From positions 744,001 to 808,000 of the forward strand of contig NZ_JADDXU010000001.1 of NCBI RefSeq assembly GCF_015163075.1: a DNA stretch of 64,000 nucleotides, given 5' to 3'. The first letter of the stretch is position 1. Every line of letters starts with the position of its first letter. The position numbers were made by a program, and so were the translations under genes. Source of the stretch: Streptomyces justiciae (lineage in GTDB: Bacteria > Actinomycetota > Actinomycetes > Streptomycetales > Streptomycetaceae). Shown one piece after another: positions 1 through 8,471 of this stretch. Below the pieces are notes generated by a model. The model saw only the letters and a program-made list of their open reading frames with translations. It did no database searches and had not been told where the DNA came from.

Positions 1-777
1 GAGAACGTCACCAAGGCCCCGATGGTCCCGCTGGTCCTCTTCAAGCACCGCAACTTCAGCGGTGGTTCGCTCTCCCTGGCCCTGGTCCAGATCGGCAACG
101 GCGGACTGCTGCTCGTCCTGACCCAGTACCTCCAGTTCGTCCTCGGCTACTCGCCGATCAAGGCGGGCCTGGCGTTCCTGCCGCTCGCGATCGCCGCGCT
201 CGTCGGCAACGGCCTGGGCGTGAAGCTGGCGGCGAGCATCGGCAACCGGTTCGTGATCCTCGCGGGGATGCTCGTGATGGTGGCGTGCTTCGCGCTGCTG
301 ACGACGGTGGACGCGGCGTCCGGCTTCACCGTCCCGGCGGTGGCCCTCGGGCTGCTGGGCCTCGGCGCGGGACTGGCGATGCCGGCCGCGGTGGGCGCCC
401 TGATGGGCACGATCCCGGCCGACAAGGCGGGCGTCGGCTCGGCCCTCAACGACACAATCCAGCAGGCGGGCACGGCACTCGGCATCGCCATCCTGGGCTC
501 GCTCCTCTCCAGCGGCTACACGGCGGAGATGCCGGCCGACGCCCCGGAGGCGGCCCGCCACTCGATCGCCGGCGCGGCGACCGTGGGCGACGCGAGCCTG
601 CTGCACACCGCCCGGGAAGCCTTCGCCTCCTCGATGTCGACGACCTTCACGGTCAGCGCGATCGGCGTCCTGACGGCGGCCCTGCTGGCGGTCCTGGTCA
701 TGCGGGACGGCAAGGAGGGGCCGGCGCCCGCGGCGCAGGCGCAGGAGCAGGAGACGGAGGCCGAGCTCGCGGCCTGA
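1..777 (+). CDS. MFS drug/proton antiporter, C-terminal part (DHA2 / EmrB-QacA type)
   Basis: The frame is already open at base 1, so this is the last 258 codons of a gene that starts to the left of the window; the first in-frame ATG (base 22) is internal. Alternating hydrophobic stretches give roughly six membrane segments, which is the second half of a 14-segment exporter. The segment with LTQYLQFVLGYSP and the later GVGSALNDTIQQAG are typical of the DHA2 family that exports drugs or small metabolites in exchange for protons. The tail after the last membrane segment is rich in Ala, Gln and Glu and probably cytoplasmic. The substrate cannot be told from this fragment. It resembles the complete exporter at 33706-35322. 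Confidence 0.85.
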   Translation, partial: ENVTKAPMVPLVLFKHRNFSGGSLSLALVQIGNGGLLLVLTQYLQFVLGYSPIKAGLAFLPLAIAALVGNGLGVKLAASIGNRFVILAGMLVMVACFALLTTVDAASGFTVPAVALGLLGLGAGLAMPAAVGALMGTIPADKAGVGSALNDTIQQAGTALGIAILGSLLSSGYTAEMPADAPEAARHSIAGAATVGDASLLHTAREAFASSMSTTFTVSAIGVLTAALLAVLVMRDGKEGPAPAAQAQEQETEAELAA

Positions 778-792
778 GGTGTGATCGCGGAG

Positions 793-818
793 GGCCGGTT
801 CCCGGAAGGGGGCCGGCC
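793..818 (+). terminator. Hairpin terminator after the MFS gene
   Basis: An 11-bp stem (793-803 with 808-818, including G-T pairs) closes a GGAA tetraloop 15 bases after the stop codon. It is followed by a short pyrimidine-rich run, as is usual for Streptomyces terminators that lack a long U tract. Confidence 0.6.
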
Positions 819-1116
819 TTCTGCGTCGGCTGTTGGCGGAGGTGCGGCTGGGCGGTGAACCCGGCGACGCCTGGCGGCCGGCCTCGATGCCGGGGGCCGG
901 GCCGCTGCCGCAACGGGCCGACGTCTCCGGGCTGCCCGCGGCCGTCCCCGTCGCCCGGATCGCCGCGGAGGCCCGGGCCGACCGGGCGCGCACCGCGAGG
1001 GCACGGGCCCGGCGGGCCGCAGTCCTCGTGACCGCGCCGGTGGGGCTCTGCCAAGGTTCGTCACCCCGTCCCCCCGGGTACCCGGCGCGCGTGCGTATCC
1101 CGAGGAGACACCGCCG
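819..1116. other. Intergenic stretch, no supported gene
   Basis: About 300 bases between the MFS terminator and the next gene. Frames are open only because of the high GC content. The one plus-strand frame that runs through it (833-1120) has arginine- and proline-rich content with no recognisable motif, so it is not called. The last 20 bases carry an AGGAGA ribosome binding site for the next gene. Confidence 0.5.
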
Positions 1117-1587
1117 ATGACCGCCCCGGACAAGCCGACGACCGGCGCGGACGCGCTGCCCGTCCTGCGCAGCCTGAAGGAACTGGCCGAGCTGGTGGAG
1201 CGCGGTGAGCGGCTGTTCGTCCGCTGGTCGCGCGGGCCGGAGGCCGATCTGGAGGAGACGGCCGTCAGTACCGACGACCTCACGGGGGTGAGCATGCCGG
1301 GCCTGTCCGCCAACCCGCTCGACGTCGAACCCTGGTGGCAGGACCGTTCGACCGAGCTGTGGGTGGCGCGCCGGCTGCACGACTACTCGCATCTGCCGCG
1401 CGAGAAGGGTCCCGGCGTACGCCCGTGGGTCCTGGTCGGCCGGGTGGCGGGCCGCGGCCCCGACAACGAACCCCTCGTCCGGGACGTGGAACCCGTCGGC
1501 TGGATCGACGAGGACGTCATCGGACAGGCGGAACGGGAGGTCGCCGAACAGGAGGAGCGGTGGGGGCCGCTACGGCGTGAACGGTGA
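1117..1587 (+). CDS. DUF6098-like conserved protein
   Basis: A 156-residue soluble, acidic protein with no signal peptide or membrane segment. ATG is preceded by AGGAGA at a good distance. The sequence has a tryptophan-rich centre (residues about 65-110, including EPWWQDRS and RPWVLVGR) and a charged C-terminal helix. I recognise it as similar to the DUF6098 group found across Streptomyces, whose function is unknown; this is memory of the family and not a search result. It stands alone, bounded by a terminator upstream and a convergent regulator downstream. Confidence 0.6.
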   Translation: MTAPDKPTTGADALPVLRSLKELAELVERGERLFVRWSRGPEADLEETAVSTDDLTGVSMPGLSANPLDVEPWWQDRSTELWVARRLHDYSHLPREKGPGVRPWVLVGRVAGRGPDNEPLVRDVEPVGWIDEDVIGQAEREVAEQEERWGPLRRER

Positions 1588-1619
1588 GGCGGCCTGGCCC
1601 GGGGCGGGCGCCACCGACC

Positions 1620-1955
1620 TCACCCCTCGGCCGCCTCCCGCCGAGCGTCGTGATTGGCCAGCAGGTTCAGGAGTTCCGCCACGGTCAGTCCCGACTCCGC
1701 CGGATGACGCAGGATCGTTCCCGGCTGGATGCGGTACGTGTTCGATCTGCCCTCGCGCCTGTGGGTCAGATACCCGTCGCTCTCCAGATCCGAGATGATC
1801 TTCTGGACGGCACGCTCGGTGAGCCGGCAGCGGGCCGCGATGTCACGGATGCGGGTGGACTGGTCCTCGGCGATGGCTGCCAGCACACGGGCGTGACTGG
1901 TCAGGAACGTCCACCCCGAGTGTGGTTCCGGCACTTCTCCCATACCCCCCAGCAT
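1620..1955 (-). CDS. Winged-helix transcriptional regulator
   Basis: Small (111 residue) DNA-binding protein. Residues about 14-75 form a MarR/ArsR-like winged helix: a recognition-helix region TERAVQKIISDLESDGYL followed by a wing around HRREGRSNTYRI. The start is taken at ATG 1955 because AGAGG lies 4 bases upstream; a TTG at 1979 and an ATG at 1943 are alternatives. It is divergent from the STAS-ANTAR gene, separated by an AT-rich gap of 117 bases, so it may regulate that gene or itself. No ligand-binding cysteines or metal motif are visible. Related Streptomyces proteins act as stand-alone repressors, but the target is not known. Confidence 0.7.
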   Translation of the reverse strand: MLGGMGEVPEPHSGWTFLTSHARVLAAIAEDQSTRIRDIAARCRLTERAVQKIISDLESDGYLTHRREGRSNTYRIQPGTILRHPAESGLTVAELLNLLANHDARREAAEG

Positions 1956-2072
1956 ATGACCTCTGATTCGCGTAACCAAAAGACTGAATTAAATTTCCGG
2001 TATCTCTTGACGTGTGAAGGCGCGGTGCGGAAGCTGGAAGCGGAGCGAGCGGACTCGACAAGGACGGCGGAA

Positions 2073-2729
2073 ATGCACGCACCGACGGCGGTTGACGAGG
2101 TCCTGGACCTGACCACGGACGTGCCGTCCCCGAGCGGCCACGTACGCGTCACGATCCGCGGCGAGCTCGACATCAGCGCCGTCCCGGCACTGGAGCGAGC
2201 CCTGCGGGAGGCCGTGGCGCGCGCCGCCCGCGGTGTCGACCTGGACCTGAGCGGTACGGCGTTCTGCGACTGCTCCGGCCTCAACGCCCTGCTGACCGCC
2301 CGGCGGCACGCGCTGGAACGCGGCAGAACGCTCACCATCCGATCCGCCGGCCCCGCGGTGCGGCACCTGCTGACCGCGACCGGCACCTGGCCACTGTTCA
2401 CACCGGGGGAGCCCACCCTGAACCACGACGAGCAGGAACTGCGCAACGAGGTCGTCCAGCTGCGCCGCGCCATGCAGACGCGGCCCGCGATCGACCAGGC
2501 GCGGGGCATCCTGATGGCGACGTTCGCGCTCAGCCCCGAGGACGCCTGGGACGTGCTGGTCAGGATCTCCCAGAACACCAACACCAAGCTGCACGTGCTC
2601 GCCGACGAACTGGTGGGCACGGCACAGGACGGAGGCCTCCCCGACGGCATGCGACAACAGGTGACGGCGGTACTGGCGACCCTGCCCGCGTCCCCCGAGG
2701 CCGAGGAGCCCGCGCCGGACGCGAGCTGA
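2073..2729 (+). CDS. STAS-ANTAR regulatory protein
   Basis: 218 residues with two domains. Residues about 20-112 are a STAS (anti-sigma-factor antagonist) domain with the conserved region DLSGTAFCDCSGLNALL, where the serine after the second Cys is in the position phosphorylated in SpoIIAA-type proteins. Residues about 125-185 are an ANTAR RNA-binding domain (AIDQARGILMATFALSPEDAW). ANTAR domains bind paired hexaloop hairpins and prevent transcription termination; STAS domains take part in partner-switching with anti-sigma kinases. The combination suggests a stress-responsive antiterminator or a sigma-factor control protein. The start is placed at ATG 2073, after GGACGGCGG; the frame is open well upstream but that stretch overlaps the divergent regulator. 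Confidence 0.8.
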   Translation: MHAPTAVDEVLDLTTDVPSPSGHVRVTIRGELDISAVPALERALREAVARAARGVDLDLSGTAFCDCSGLNALLTARRHALERGRTLTIRSAGPAVRHLLTATGTWPLFTPGEPTLNHDEQELRNEVVQLRRAMQTRPAIDQARGILMATFALSPEDAWDVLVRISQNTNTKLHVLADELVGTAQDGGLPDGMRQQVTAVLATLPASPEAEEPAPDAS

Positions 2730-2736
2730 GCCGGTC

Positions 2737-2781
2737 GGCGGTGCGGCGACGGAACCCGGTCGGGCCCGTCACCGCACCGCC
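2737..2781. terminator. Bidirectional terminator
   Basis: A 10-bp perfect stem (GGCGGTGCGG at 2737-2746 with its complement at 2772-2781) lies between two convergent genes and can serve both. Confidence 0.6.
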
Positions 2782-2805
2782 ACCGCATCTACATCAGTCC
2801 ACCGG

Positions 2806-4476
2806 TCAGCCGACGTTCACCGCGCTCCACGCCGCGGCCACCGCGTTGTACTCCGTGCTCCCGGCCCCGTACAGGTCCCTCGCCGCGTTCAGCGTCGCGG
2901 TCCGGGCACCCGCGTAGTTCGTCGAGGACGTCATGTAGACGGTCAGCGCCCGGTACCAGATGGCACCCAGCTTGTCCCGCCCGATCCCCGACACCGAACC
3001 GCCGTTGCAGGTAGGCGAGTTGTAGCTGACGCCGTTGACCGTCTTCGCCCCGCTGCCCTCGGCCAGCAGATACGCGAAGTGGTTCGCGACGCCGGACGAG
3101 TAGTGGACGTCGAGGTTCCCGACCGAGGAGCTCCAGCAGTCGGCGGAGTTGCCGTCCTTCGACGGCTTGTCCATGTAGCGCAGCGCGTCCCGCCCGAAGC
3201 CGGACCGGACGATCTTCTCGCCGATCAGATAGTCCCCGGGGTCGGAGGAGTTCGCGGCGTAGAACTCCACCAGCGTCCCGAAGATGTCGGACGTCGCCTC
3301 GTTGAGCCCGCCGGACTCACCCGAGTACGTCAGTGCCGCCGTCTTCGACGTCACCCCGTGCGACATCTCGTGCCCCGCCACGTCCAGCGACACCAGCGGA
3401 CCGAGCTGCGTCCCGTCACCGTCGCCGTACGTCATGCAGAAGCAACTGTCGTCCCAGAAGGCGTTGTTGTAGCTGTTGCCGTAGTGGACGCGGTTGTACG
3501 ACCCCTTGCCGTCCCCGGCGATGCCGTTCCGCCCGTGGACGTTCTTGTAGTAGTCCCAGGTGACGTCGGTGCCGTACTGCGCGTCGACCGCCGCCGTCGC
3601 CCGGTCCGAAGTCGCCCCCGTGCCCCAGTGGTTGTCGGCGTCCGTGAACAGCGTCGCGGGGGCGCGGCTGAAGCAGATGCCGAGGATGCACAGGTCGGTC
3701 TTGTTGGCCGCGTCACCGGTGTACGTGTTCCCGCGCGTCGGGTCCTTGAGCTGGTACGTCGACCCCGACAGCGTCGTCTGAAGCGGCACCGTCCCGCCGT
3801 ACAGCGACTTGCCGTCGCCCGAGGCGCTCTCCAGGGAGTCCCAGGCGTCGATCTGCGCCCCGGTCCCCGCGTCGGTCAGCACCACGCGCGCGACCGGGTT
3901 GCCCTGCGTGTCCTGGGCCACGGCCTCGGTGCGCCAGGCCAGCCTGGGCGTGCCGTGCAGGGCGTCGACGACCAGCTGCGGCTTGGCGGTCAGCTTCTTC
4001 AGCGTCTCGCCGAGGTTGGCGGCGCGCAGCGCGTTCGCGGCGAGGTCGGCGGCCTTCGGGGCGGACAGCGTGGGCGTCACGCGGGACAGCGAGATCGCCT
4101 TCTTCGTCGCCCGGTTGACGCCTTCGTACGACCCGTCCGGCGCCAGGTGGACGACGAAGTCGCCGCCCAGCACCGGCAGATCGCGGTACGTGCGGTCGTA
4201 ACGCACGTGCTGGGTGCCGTCCTTGTCGACGACGACGTCCCGCACCTTGGTCTCCTGCGCGGACGTCAGCCCCAGCGCGGCGGCCCGCTCGACCAGTACC
4301 GAGGCCGCGTTGTCGACGGCGGTGGCCCGGGTCGGTCTGTCGGCCGCGTCGGCGGCGGGGACGAGTGCGGCCGCCAGCAGAGCGGTGGTGGTGGCGGCCA
4401 CCCCGGCCGCGGCGAGCCGGGAACTCCGCAGGGAGGGGAGGGAGCGGACAGGGCGGACTGAGCGTATTCGGCTCAT
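2806..4476 (-). CDS. Secreted neutral zinc metalloprotease, M4 (thermolysin) family
   Basis: 556-residue preproprotein. Residues 1-44 are a signal peptide: arginines, a hydrophobic stretch, then an AADA-type cleavage site. Residues about 45-215 are the FTP and PepSY propeptide that acts as a folding aid and inhibitor. The mature enzyme holds the zinc motif HEMSH (H369, E370, H373) and the third ligand E393 in GGLNEATSD. It hydrolyses proteins outside the cell. The start is ATG 4476, preceded by GAGGAG; the frame extends a further 83 codons upstream without stops, but that would hide the signal peptide and overlap the divergent gene. Four cysteines at about residues 263-347 suggest disulfides. 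Confidence 0.92.
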   Translation of the reverse strand: MSRIRSVRPVRSLPSLRSSRLAAAGVAATTTALLAAALVPAADAADRPTRATAVDNAASVLVERAAALGLTSAQETKVRDVVVDKDGTQHVRYDRTYRDLPVLGGDFVVHLAPDGSYEGVNRATKKAISLSRVTPTLSAPKAADLAANALRAANLGETLKKLTAKPQLVVDALHGTPRLAWRTEAVAQDTQGNPVARVVLTDAGTGAQIDAWDSLESASGDGKSLYGGTVPLQTTLSGSTYQLKDPTRGNTYTGDAANKTDLCILGICFSRAPATLFTDADNHWGTGATSDRATAAVDAQYGTDVTWDYYKNVHGRNGIAGDGKGSYNRVHYGNSYNNAFWDDSCFCMTYGDGDGTQLGPLVSLDVAGHEMSHGVTSKTAALTYSGESGGLNEATSDIFGTLVEFYAANSSDPGDYLIGEKIVRSGFGRDALRYMDKPSKDGNSADCWSSSVGNLDVHYSSGVANHFAYLLAEGSGAKTVNGVSYNSPTCNGGSVSGIGRDKLGAIWYRALTVYMTSSTNYAGARTATLNAARDLYGAGSTEYNAVAAAWSAVNVG

Positions 4477-4604
4477 CTGTCTCCTCAGAAAGGCGCCTTG
4501 GGGCGCGTGGGGGAGGCGCTCGTGCTGGAGGAGATTCAAAAGGCACAGGCCTGTCATGTCCATACCGCGTCTGTGCCGGTGTGTGTGGAGAGAGAATCGT
4601 TTCT

Positions 4605-5039
4605 GTGAGCCTCGCGCCCCTGCCCCCGCCCTCCCTCCCGTTCTTCGTCTACGGCACCCTCCGCCCAGGTGAGCCCAACCACGACCACTTCCTGCGCGGC
4701 CGTACCCGGTCCGAGGAACCGGCATGCCTGCACGACGCGGCCCTGTACGACGGCCCCGGATATCCGTACGCGGTGGAGGAACCCGGCATCGTCTACGGCG
4801 ACCTCGTCACCGCCCGCCCCGAGGAGTACGCCGCCCTGCTCGTCGCCCTCGACCGCCTGGAGGAGTACGCCCCCGGCGACCCCCGCAACCTCTACGAGCG
4901 GGTCGAGCGCGAGGTGGTCCGGGAGGCCGACGGGACACGGGTGCGGGCCTGGGTGTACGTCGCAGCCCCCGCCGTAGCCCATCGGCTGCGCCTGCGGGGC
5001 CGCCGTATCGAGACCGGCGACTGGCTCACCCTGGGCTGA
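4605..5039 (+). CDS. Gamma-glutamylcyclotransferase-like (AIG2/GGCT fold) protein
   Basis: 144 residues. The N-terminal FVYGTLRPGEPNHD is the YGxLRPG motif of the AIG2/GGCT fold, and the Glu in LDRLEEY (about residue 87) matches the catalytic acid position of that fold. The family releases 5-oxoproline from gamma-glutamyl peptides or amines, but many bacterial members have unknown substrates. The start is GTG 4605 with GGAGAG about 10 bases upstream; the frame is open further left but that part lies antisense to the protease leader. The gene is divergent from the protease and convergent with the nitrate reductase. Confidence 0.8.
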   Translation: MSLAPLPPPSLPFFVYGTLRPGEPNHDHFLRGRTRSEEPACLHDAALYDGPGYPYAVEEPGIVYGDLVTARPEEYAALLVALDRLEEYAPGDPRNLYERVEREVVREADGTRVRAWVYVAAPAVAHRLRLRGRRIETGDWLTLG

Positions 5040-5042
5040 CTA

Positions 5043-5069
5043 CAAGTCCCCGGCCGCTCTCAGGACTTG
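5043..5069. terminator. Bidirectional terminator
   Basis: CAAGTCC (5043-5049) pairs with GGACTTG (5063-5069) between the convergent cyclotransferase-like and nitrate reductase genes. The right arm overlaps the last codons of the reductase. Confidence 0.5.
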
Positions 5070-7141
5070 ACCGCCTCCACCCGCACCGCGCACGTCTTGA
5101 ACTCCGGCATCCGTGAGGTCGGGTCCAGCGCCGGGTTGGTGAGGGTGTTGGCGCGGCCCTCGCCGGGCCAGTGGAAGGGCATGAAGACCGTGTCGGGGCG
5201 GATGCCGGTGGTGATCCGGGCCGGCGCCACCGCGCGGCCGCGCCGGGACACGACCGCCACCGGGTCGCCCTCGGCGGCACCGAGCCGGGCCGCGAGCCGC
5301 GGGTGCAGCTCCACGAACGGGCCCGGCGCGGCGGCGTTCAGCTCGTCGACCCGGCGGGTCTGCGCACCGGACTGGTACTGGGCGACGACCCGGCCGGTCG
5401 TCAGCAGCACCGGGTACTCGTCGTCGGGCTCCTCCGCCGACGCCCGGTGCGAGACCGGCACGAAGCGGGCCCGGCCGTCGTCGGTGGCGAAGCGGTCGAG
5501 GAAGAGGCGGGGCGTGCCGGGGTGTGTGTCGCTGTCCTGGGTCGGGCAGGGCCAGAACACCCCGTTCTCCTCCGCCAGCCGGCGATAGGTGATCCCGGAG
5601 TAGTCGGCCACGCCGCCCGCGCTGGCCCGGCGCAGCTCCTCGAAGACCTCCTCCGGGTCGGTCGGGAAGCCCTTCTCCACGCCCAGCCGGTCGGCGAGTT
5701 CGTGCATGACCTCCAGGTCGCTGCGCACGCCCTCGGGAGGGGTGATCGCCTGCCGGCGCAGCAGCACCCTGCCCTCCAGGTTGGTCGTGGTCCCCGTCTC
5801 CTCGGCCCACTGGGTGACCGGCAGGACGACGTCCGCGAGGGCGGCCGTCTCGGAGAGCACGACGTCACAGACGGCAAGGAAGTCGAGGGACTTGATGCGC
5901 TCCTCGATGTGCGCGGCCCGCGGCGCCGACACCACCGGGTTGGAGCCCATCAGCAGCAGGGACTTGATGTCCTGGCCGAGCGCGTCGAGGAGTTCGTACG
6001 CACTGCGCCCCGGGCCGGGGAGGGAGTCGGGGTCGACGCCCCACACCTCGGCGACATGGCGTCGCGCGGCCGGGTCGTCGAGCTTGCGGTAGCCGGGCAA
6101 CTGGTCGGCCTTCTGCCCGTGTTCACGCCCGCCTTGCCCGTTGCCCTGCCCGGTCAGGCAGCCGTACCCGGACAGCGGCTTGCCCGCCCGACCGGTCGCC
6201 AGGCACAGGTTGATCCACGCGCCCACGGTGTCGGTGCCCTTGGACTGCTGCTCGGGCCCGCGCGCGGTGAGCACCATCGCGGCCTCGGGCTCGCAGAACA
6301 TCCGTACGGCTTCCCGGAGTTGGGGCACCGGCACGCCGGTGATCCGCTCCACGTACTCCGGCCAGTGCGCCATGGCTGCCGCCCGCGCGTCCTCCCAGCC
6401 GGCGGTGCGCTCGGCGACGTACGCCTCGTCGACCCGCCCCTCGGCGACGATCAGGTGCAGCAGTCCCAGCGCCAGGGCGAGATCGGTGCCCGGGCGCGGC
6501 ATCAGATGCAGGTCGGCCTGGTCGGCGGTCTTCGTCCGGCGCGGGTCGACGACGATCAGGGTGCCGCCGTTCTCCTTCAGCTCGGTGAAGAAACGCAGCG
6601 ACGGCGGCATGGTCTCGGCGAGGTTGGAGCCGACGAGGATCACGCACCCGGTCTTCGGGATGTCCTCCAGCGGGAACGGCAGCCCGCGGTCCAGGCCGAA
6701 CGCCTTGATGCCGCCGGCCGCGGCCGAGGACATGCAGAAACGGCCGTTGTAGTCGATCTGTGAGGTGCCGAGGACGACCCGGGCGAACTTGCCCAGCGTG
6801 TACGCCTTCTCGTTCGTCAGGCCGCCCCCGCCGAACACCCCGCACGCGTCCGGACCATGTTCCGCACGCGTACGTTGCAGCTCCTCGGCGATCCGGTCCA
6901 GCGCCTCGTCCCACGTCGCGGGCACCAGCGTGCCCCCGGAGCGCACCAACGGGGAGGTCAGGCGGACGCTCGACGAGAGCACCGCGGGCGCTGTCCGGCC
7001 CTTGCCGCACAGCGCCCCCCGGTTCACCGGGAAGTCCGCGCGCTCGGTGACCTCCACGCCCCCGTCCGGGACGGGCGTGAGATTCATCCCGCACTGCAGG
7101 GCGCAGTAGGGGCAGTGGGTGGGCGTCGCGGTGTTCTGCAT
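5060..7141 (-). CDS. nasA: Assimilatory nitrate reductase catalytic subunit (NasA type)
   Basis: 693-residue molybdopterin oxidoreductase. The N-terminus carries the [4Fe-4S] ligands C10, C13, C17 and C45 (CPYCALQC, then LCGKG). The large molybdopterin domain follows to about residue 480, and a C-terminal dinucleotide-binding domain (about 570-690, TGRVVAQYQSG, FMPFHWPG). It reduces nitrate to nitrite in the cytoplasm using bis-MGD molybdenum. The length and absence of a Tat signal match the assimilatory class and not periplasmic Nap or membrane Nar. Formate dehydrogenase-like enzymes share the fold; the single-subunit arrangement and the GlnR-like box at the promoter favour nitrate assimilation. 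Confidence 0.85.
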   Translation of the reverse strand: MQNTATPTHCPYCALQCGMNLTPVPDGGVEVTERADFPVNRGALCGKGRTAPAVLSSSVRLTSPLVRSGGTLVPATWDEALDRIAEELQRTRAEHGPDACGVFGGGGLTNEKAYTLGKFARVVLGTSQIDYNGRFCMSSAAAGGIKAFGLDRGLPFPLEDIPKTGCVILVGSNLAETMPPSLRFFTELKENGGTLIVVDPRRTKTADQADLHLMPRPGTDLALALGLLHLIVAEGRVDEAYVAERTAGWEDARAAAMAHWPEYVERITGVPVPQLREAVRMFCEPEAAMVLTARGPEQQSKGTDTVGAWINLCLATGRAGKPLSGYGCLTGQGNGQGGREHGQKADQLPGYRKLDDPAARRHVAEVWGVDPDSLPGPGRSAYELLDALGQDIKSLLLMGSNPVVSAPRAAHIEERIKSLDFLAVCDVVLSETAALADVVLPVTQWAEETGTTTNLEGRVLLRRQAITPPEGVRSDLEVMHELADRLGVEKGFPTDPEEVFEELRRASAGGVADYSGITYRRLAEENGVFWPCPTQDSDTHPGTPRLFLDRFATDDGRARFVPVSHRASAEEPDDEYPVLLTTGRVVAQYQSGAQTRRVDELNAAAPGPFVELHPRLAARLGAAEGDPVAVVSRRGRAVAPARITTGIRPDTVFMPFHWPGEGRANTLTNPALDPTSRMPEFKTCAVRVEAVKS

Positions 7142-7153
7142 GCCCTTCAGCGT

Positions 7154-7169
7154 GCTTCCGCCGTGTTAC
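7154..7169 (-). promoter_or_regulatory. GlnR-like box in front of nitrate reductase
   Basis: On the minus strand the sequence reads GTAAC-N6-GAAGC, ending 12 bases before the ATG of the reductase. The published Streptomyces GlnR pattern is gTnAc-N6-GaAAc, so one half is exact and the other differs at one base. A second GTAAC lies about 20 bases further upstream. GlnR control of nasA is established in S. coelicolor, which supports the reading; the position so near the start codon is unusual and implies a very short leader. Confidence 0.45.
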
Positions 7170-7499
7170 GTGCGCGGCGGCTCCCTGTTACGCGAGCGGC
7201 ACGGCGACCTCCCCGCCGCACCCCGGCCACGGTGAGGGCGCCTGCGCAGGCGCACGCCGTCCTGTCCGACGGCACGAAGATCGACTCTCCGCGCTTCCTG
7301 CGACGCGCGGAGTCGAGCGCGGATTCAGCGTGCCGCCGGGACCGCCGGCACCCCGGAGGCCAGCGCTTCTTCCGGTAATACTGCCTCGTCCTGCCCGCCC
7401 CGTCCCGGCCCCGCTGCTCCGAGCCGTCGAACGTAGTGGCCCGGAGGTGCGCAACGGCATGGCCGGCATTTCCCGGCCTCGGACCGGGGAGGTCGTCAA
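7170..7499. other. Intergenic stretch with a stem-loop
   Basis: No gene is supported. A strong imperfect hairpin lies at 7281-7316 (stem of about 13 bp with one bulge, 10-base loop). The remaining sequence has short open frames only, and its right end runs into the enoyl-CoA hydratase remnant, so some of it may be decayed coding DNA. Confidence 0.4.
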
Positions 7500-7598
7500 G
7501 AACGCCGGGTGTTCCACGCCCTGTTCGCGACCCACGACCAGAAGGAGGGCATGACCGCGTTCCTGGAGAAACGCGCCCCCAAGTTCACCGGCCGCTAG
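7500..7598 (+). pseudogene. Remnant of an enoyl-CoA hydratase, C-terminal tail only
   Basis: Read in the frame of 7500, 32 codons give [18 protein letters not shown] followed by [14 protein letters not shown] and a TAG stop. This is the characteristic C-terminal helix of crotonase-family enoyl-CoA hydratases (LFATxDQxEGMxAFLEKRxPxF). Nothing recognisable precedes it, so only the tail survives; the catalytic part is missing. It overlaps the last codons of the convergent SanA-like gene by 14 bases. It is not a functional gene. Confidence 0.65.
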
Positions 7599-8262
7599 CC
7601 AGCGCCTCGCGCACCCCCGGTTCCTTGGGCCCGAGGAACCGGGGATCGGGCTCGAAGACGGCGTCCAGCGCGGCCTTGCCGGCGGCGAAGATCTCGCGGG
7701 TGCCGCCGTAGTACCAGGTCACGTCGTGCTTGGCGTCGACCCCGACGCCGTACGACGTCACACCGGCCGCCTCGCACAGCGCGACCGCCCGCCGGATGTG
7801 GAAGCCCTGGCTGATCAGCACGGCGCGGTCCACGCCGAAGATCTTCTTGGCCCGGACGCAGGAGTCCCAGGTGTCGAACCCGGCGTAGTCACTGACGATG
7901 CGGGCGTCGGGAACCCCGTGCCGCGTCAGATAGGCCCGCATCGCGTCGGGCTCGTCGTAGTCCTCCCGGCTGTTGTCGCCGGTGACGAGGACGACCTTGA
8001 TCTTCTGTTCCCGGTACAGCTTCGCCGCCGCGTCCAGCCGGTGCGCGAGATACGGCGACGGCTCCCCGTCCCACAGCCCGGCGCCGAAGACCACGGCGAC
8101 CTCGGTGCGCGGCACGTCCGCGGTCGTGCGCAGCCGGTCGCCCGTGACGACGTACATCCAGGTCGCCGGGAGCAGCGCCAGCACACACCCGGCCATCACG
8201 GCCTGCACGAGCCGCCGCTGCCCGGTACGGGTGCGCGGCAGACGGGGTCGGCGCAGTCTCAC
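7585..8262 (-). CDS. SanA/YdcF-type membrane protein (DUF218, ElyC/SanA/YdcF family)
   Basis: 225 residues. After a basic start there is one membrane segment (about 24-41, [17 protein letters not shown]) followed by a DUF218 Rossmann-like domain: [28 protein letters not shown] and [14 protein letters not shown]. Family members such as E. coli SanA affect envelope permeability and vancomycin resistance; their reaction is not established. The start is taken at GTG 8262 because GGGAGGG sits 5 bases upstream; the frame is open for 23 more codons. The protein probably faces the outside, anchored by its single N-terminal segment. Confidence 0.8.
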   Translation of the reverse strand: MRLRRPRLPRTRTGQRRLVQAVMAGCVLALLPATWMYVVTGDRLRTTADVPRTEVAVVFGAGLWDGEPSPYLAHRLDAAAKLYREQKIKVVLVTGDNSREDYDEPDAMRAYLTRHGVPDARIVSDYAGFDTWDSCVRAKKIFGVDRAVLISQGFHIRRAVALCEAAGVTSYGVGVDAKHDVTWYYGGTREIFAAGKAALDAVFEPDPRFLGPKEPGVREALASGR

Positions 8263-8471
8263 GGGGTCCCTCCCAGGTCGTCCTTCGACAGTCAGGGACG
8301 TGCTGTAAGCCTCCACGGTTCGCCGCCGCACACGTGACCAGCCTCACGCACACCCACGAAACCGCAGGTCAGCCCACCTCACACCGCCTTACCGGGCGAC
8401 GGTGAACCCACGGAAAATCCCCGTTATCTTCATGCAACGGGGCGGCAACGTCCCCCGGCCACCATCGGTCC

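Noticed and set aside
833..1120. Plus-strand open frame between the MFS and DUF6098 genes
   Set aside because: Arg/Pro/Ala-rich composition, poor start and overlap with the next gene's leader. No motif.
8400..8471. Possible GlnR-like pattern before the CbiX gene
   Set aside because: GTGAA-N6-GAAAA differs from the GlnR consensus at several key bases.
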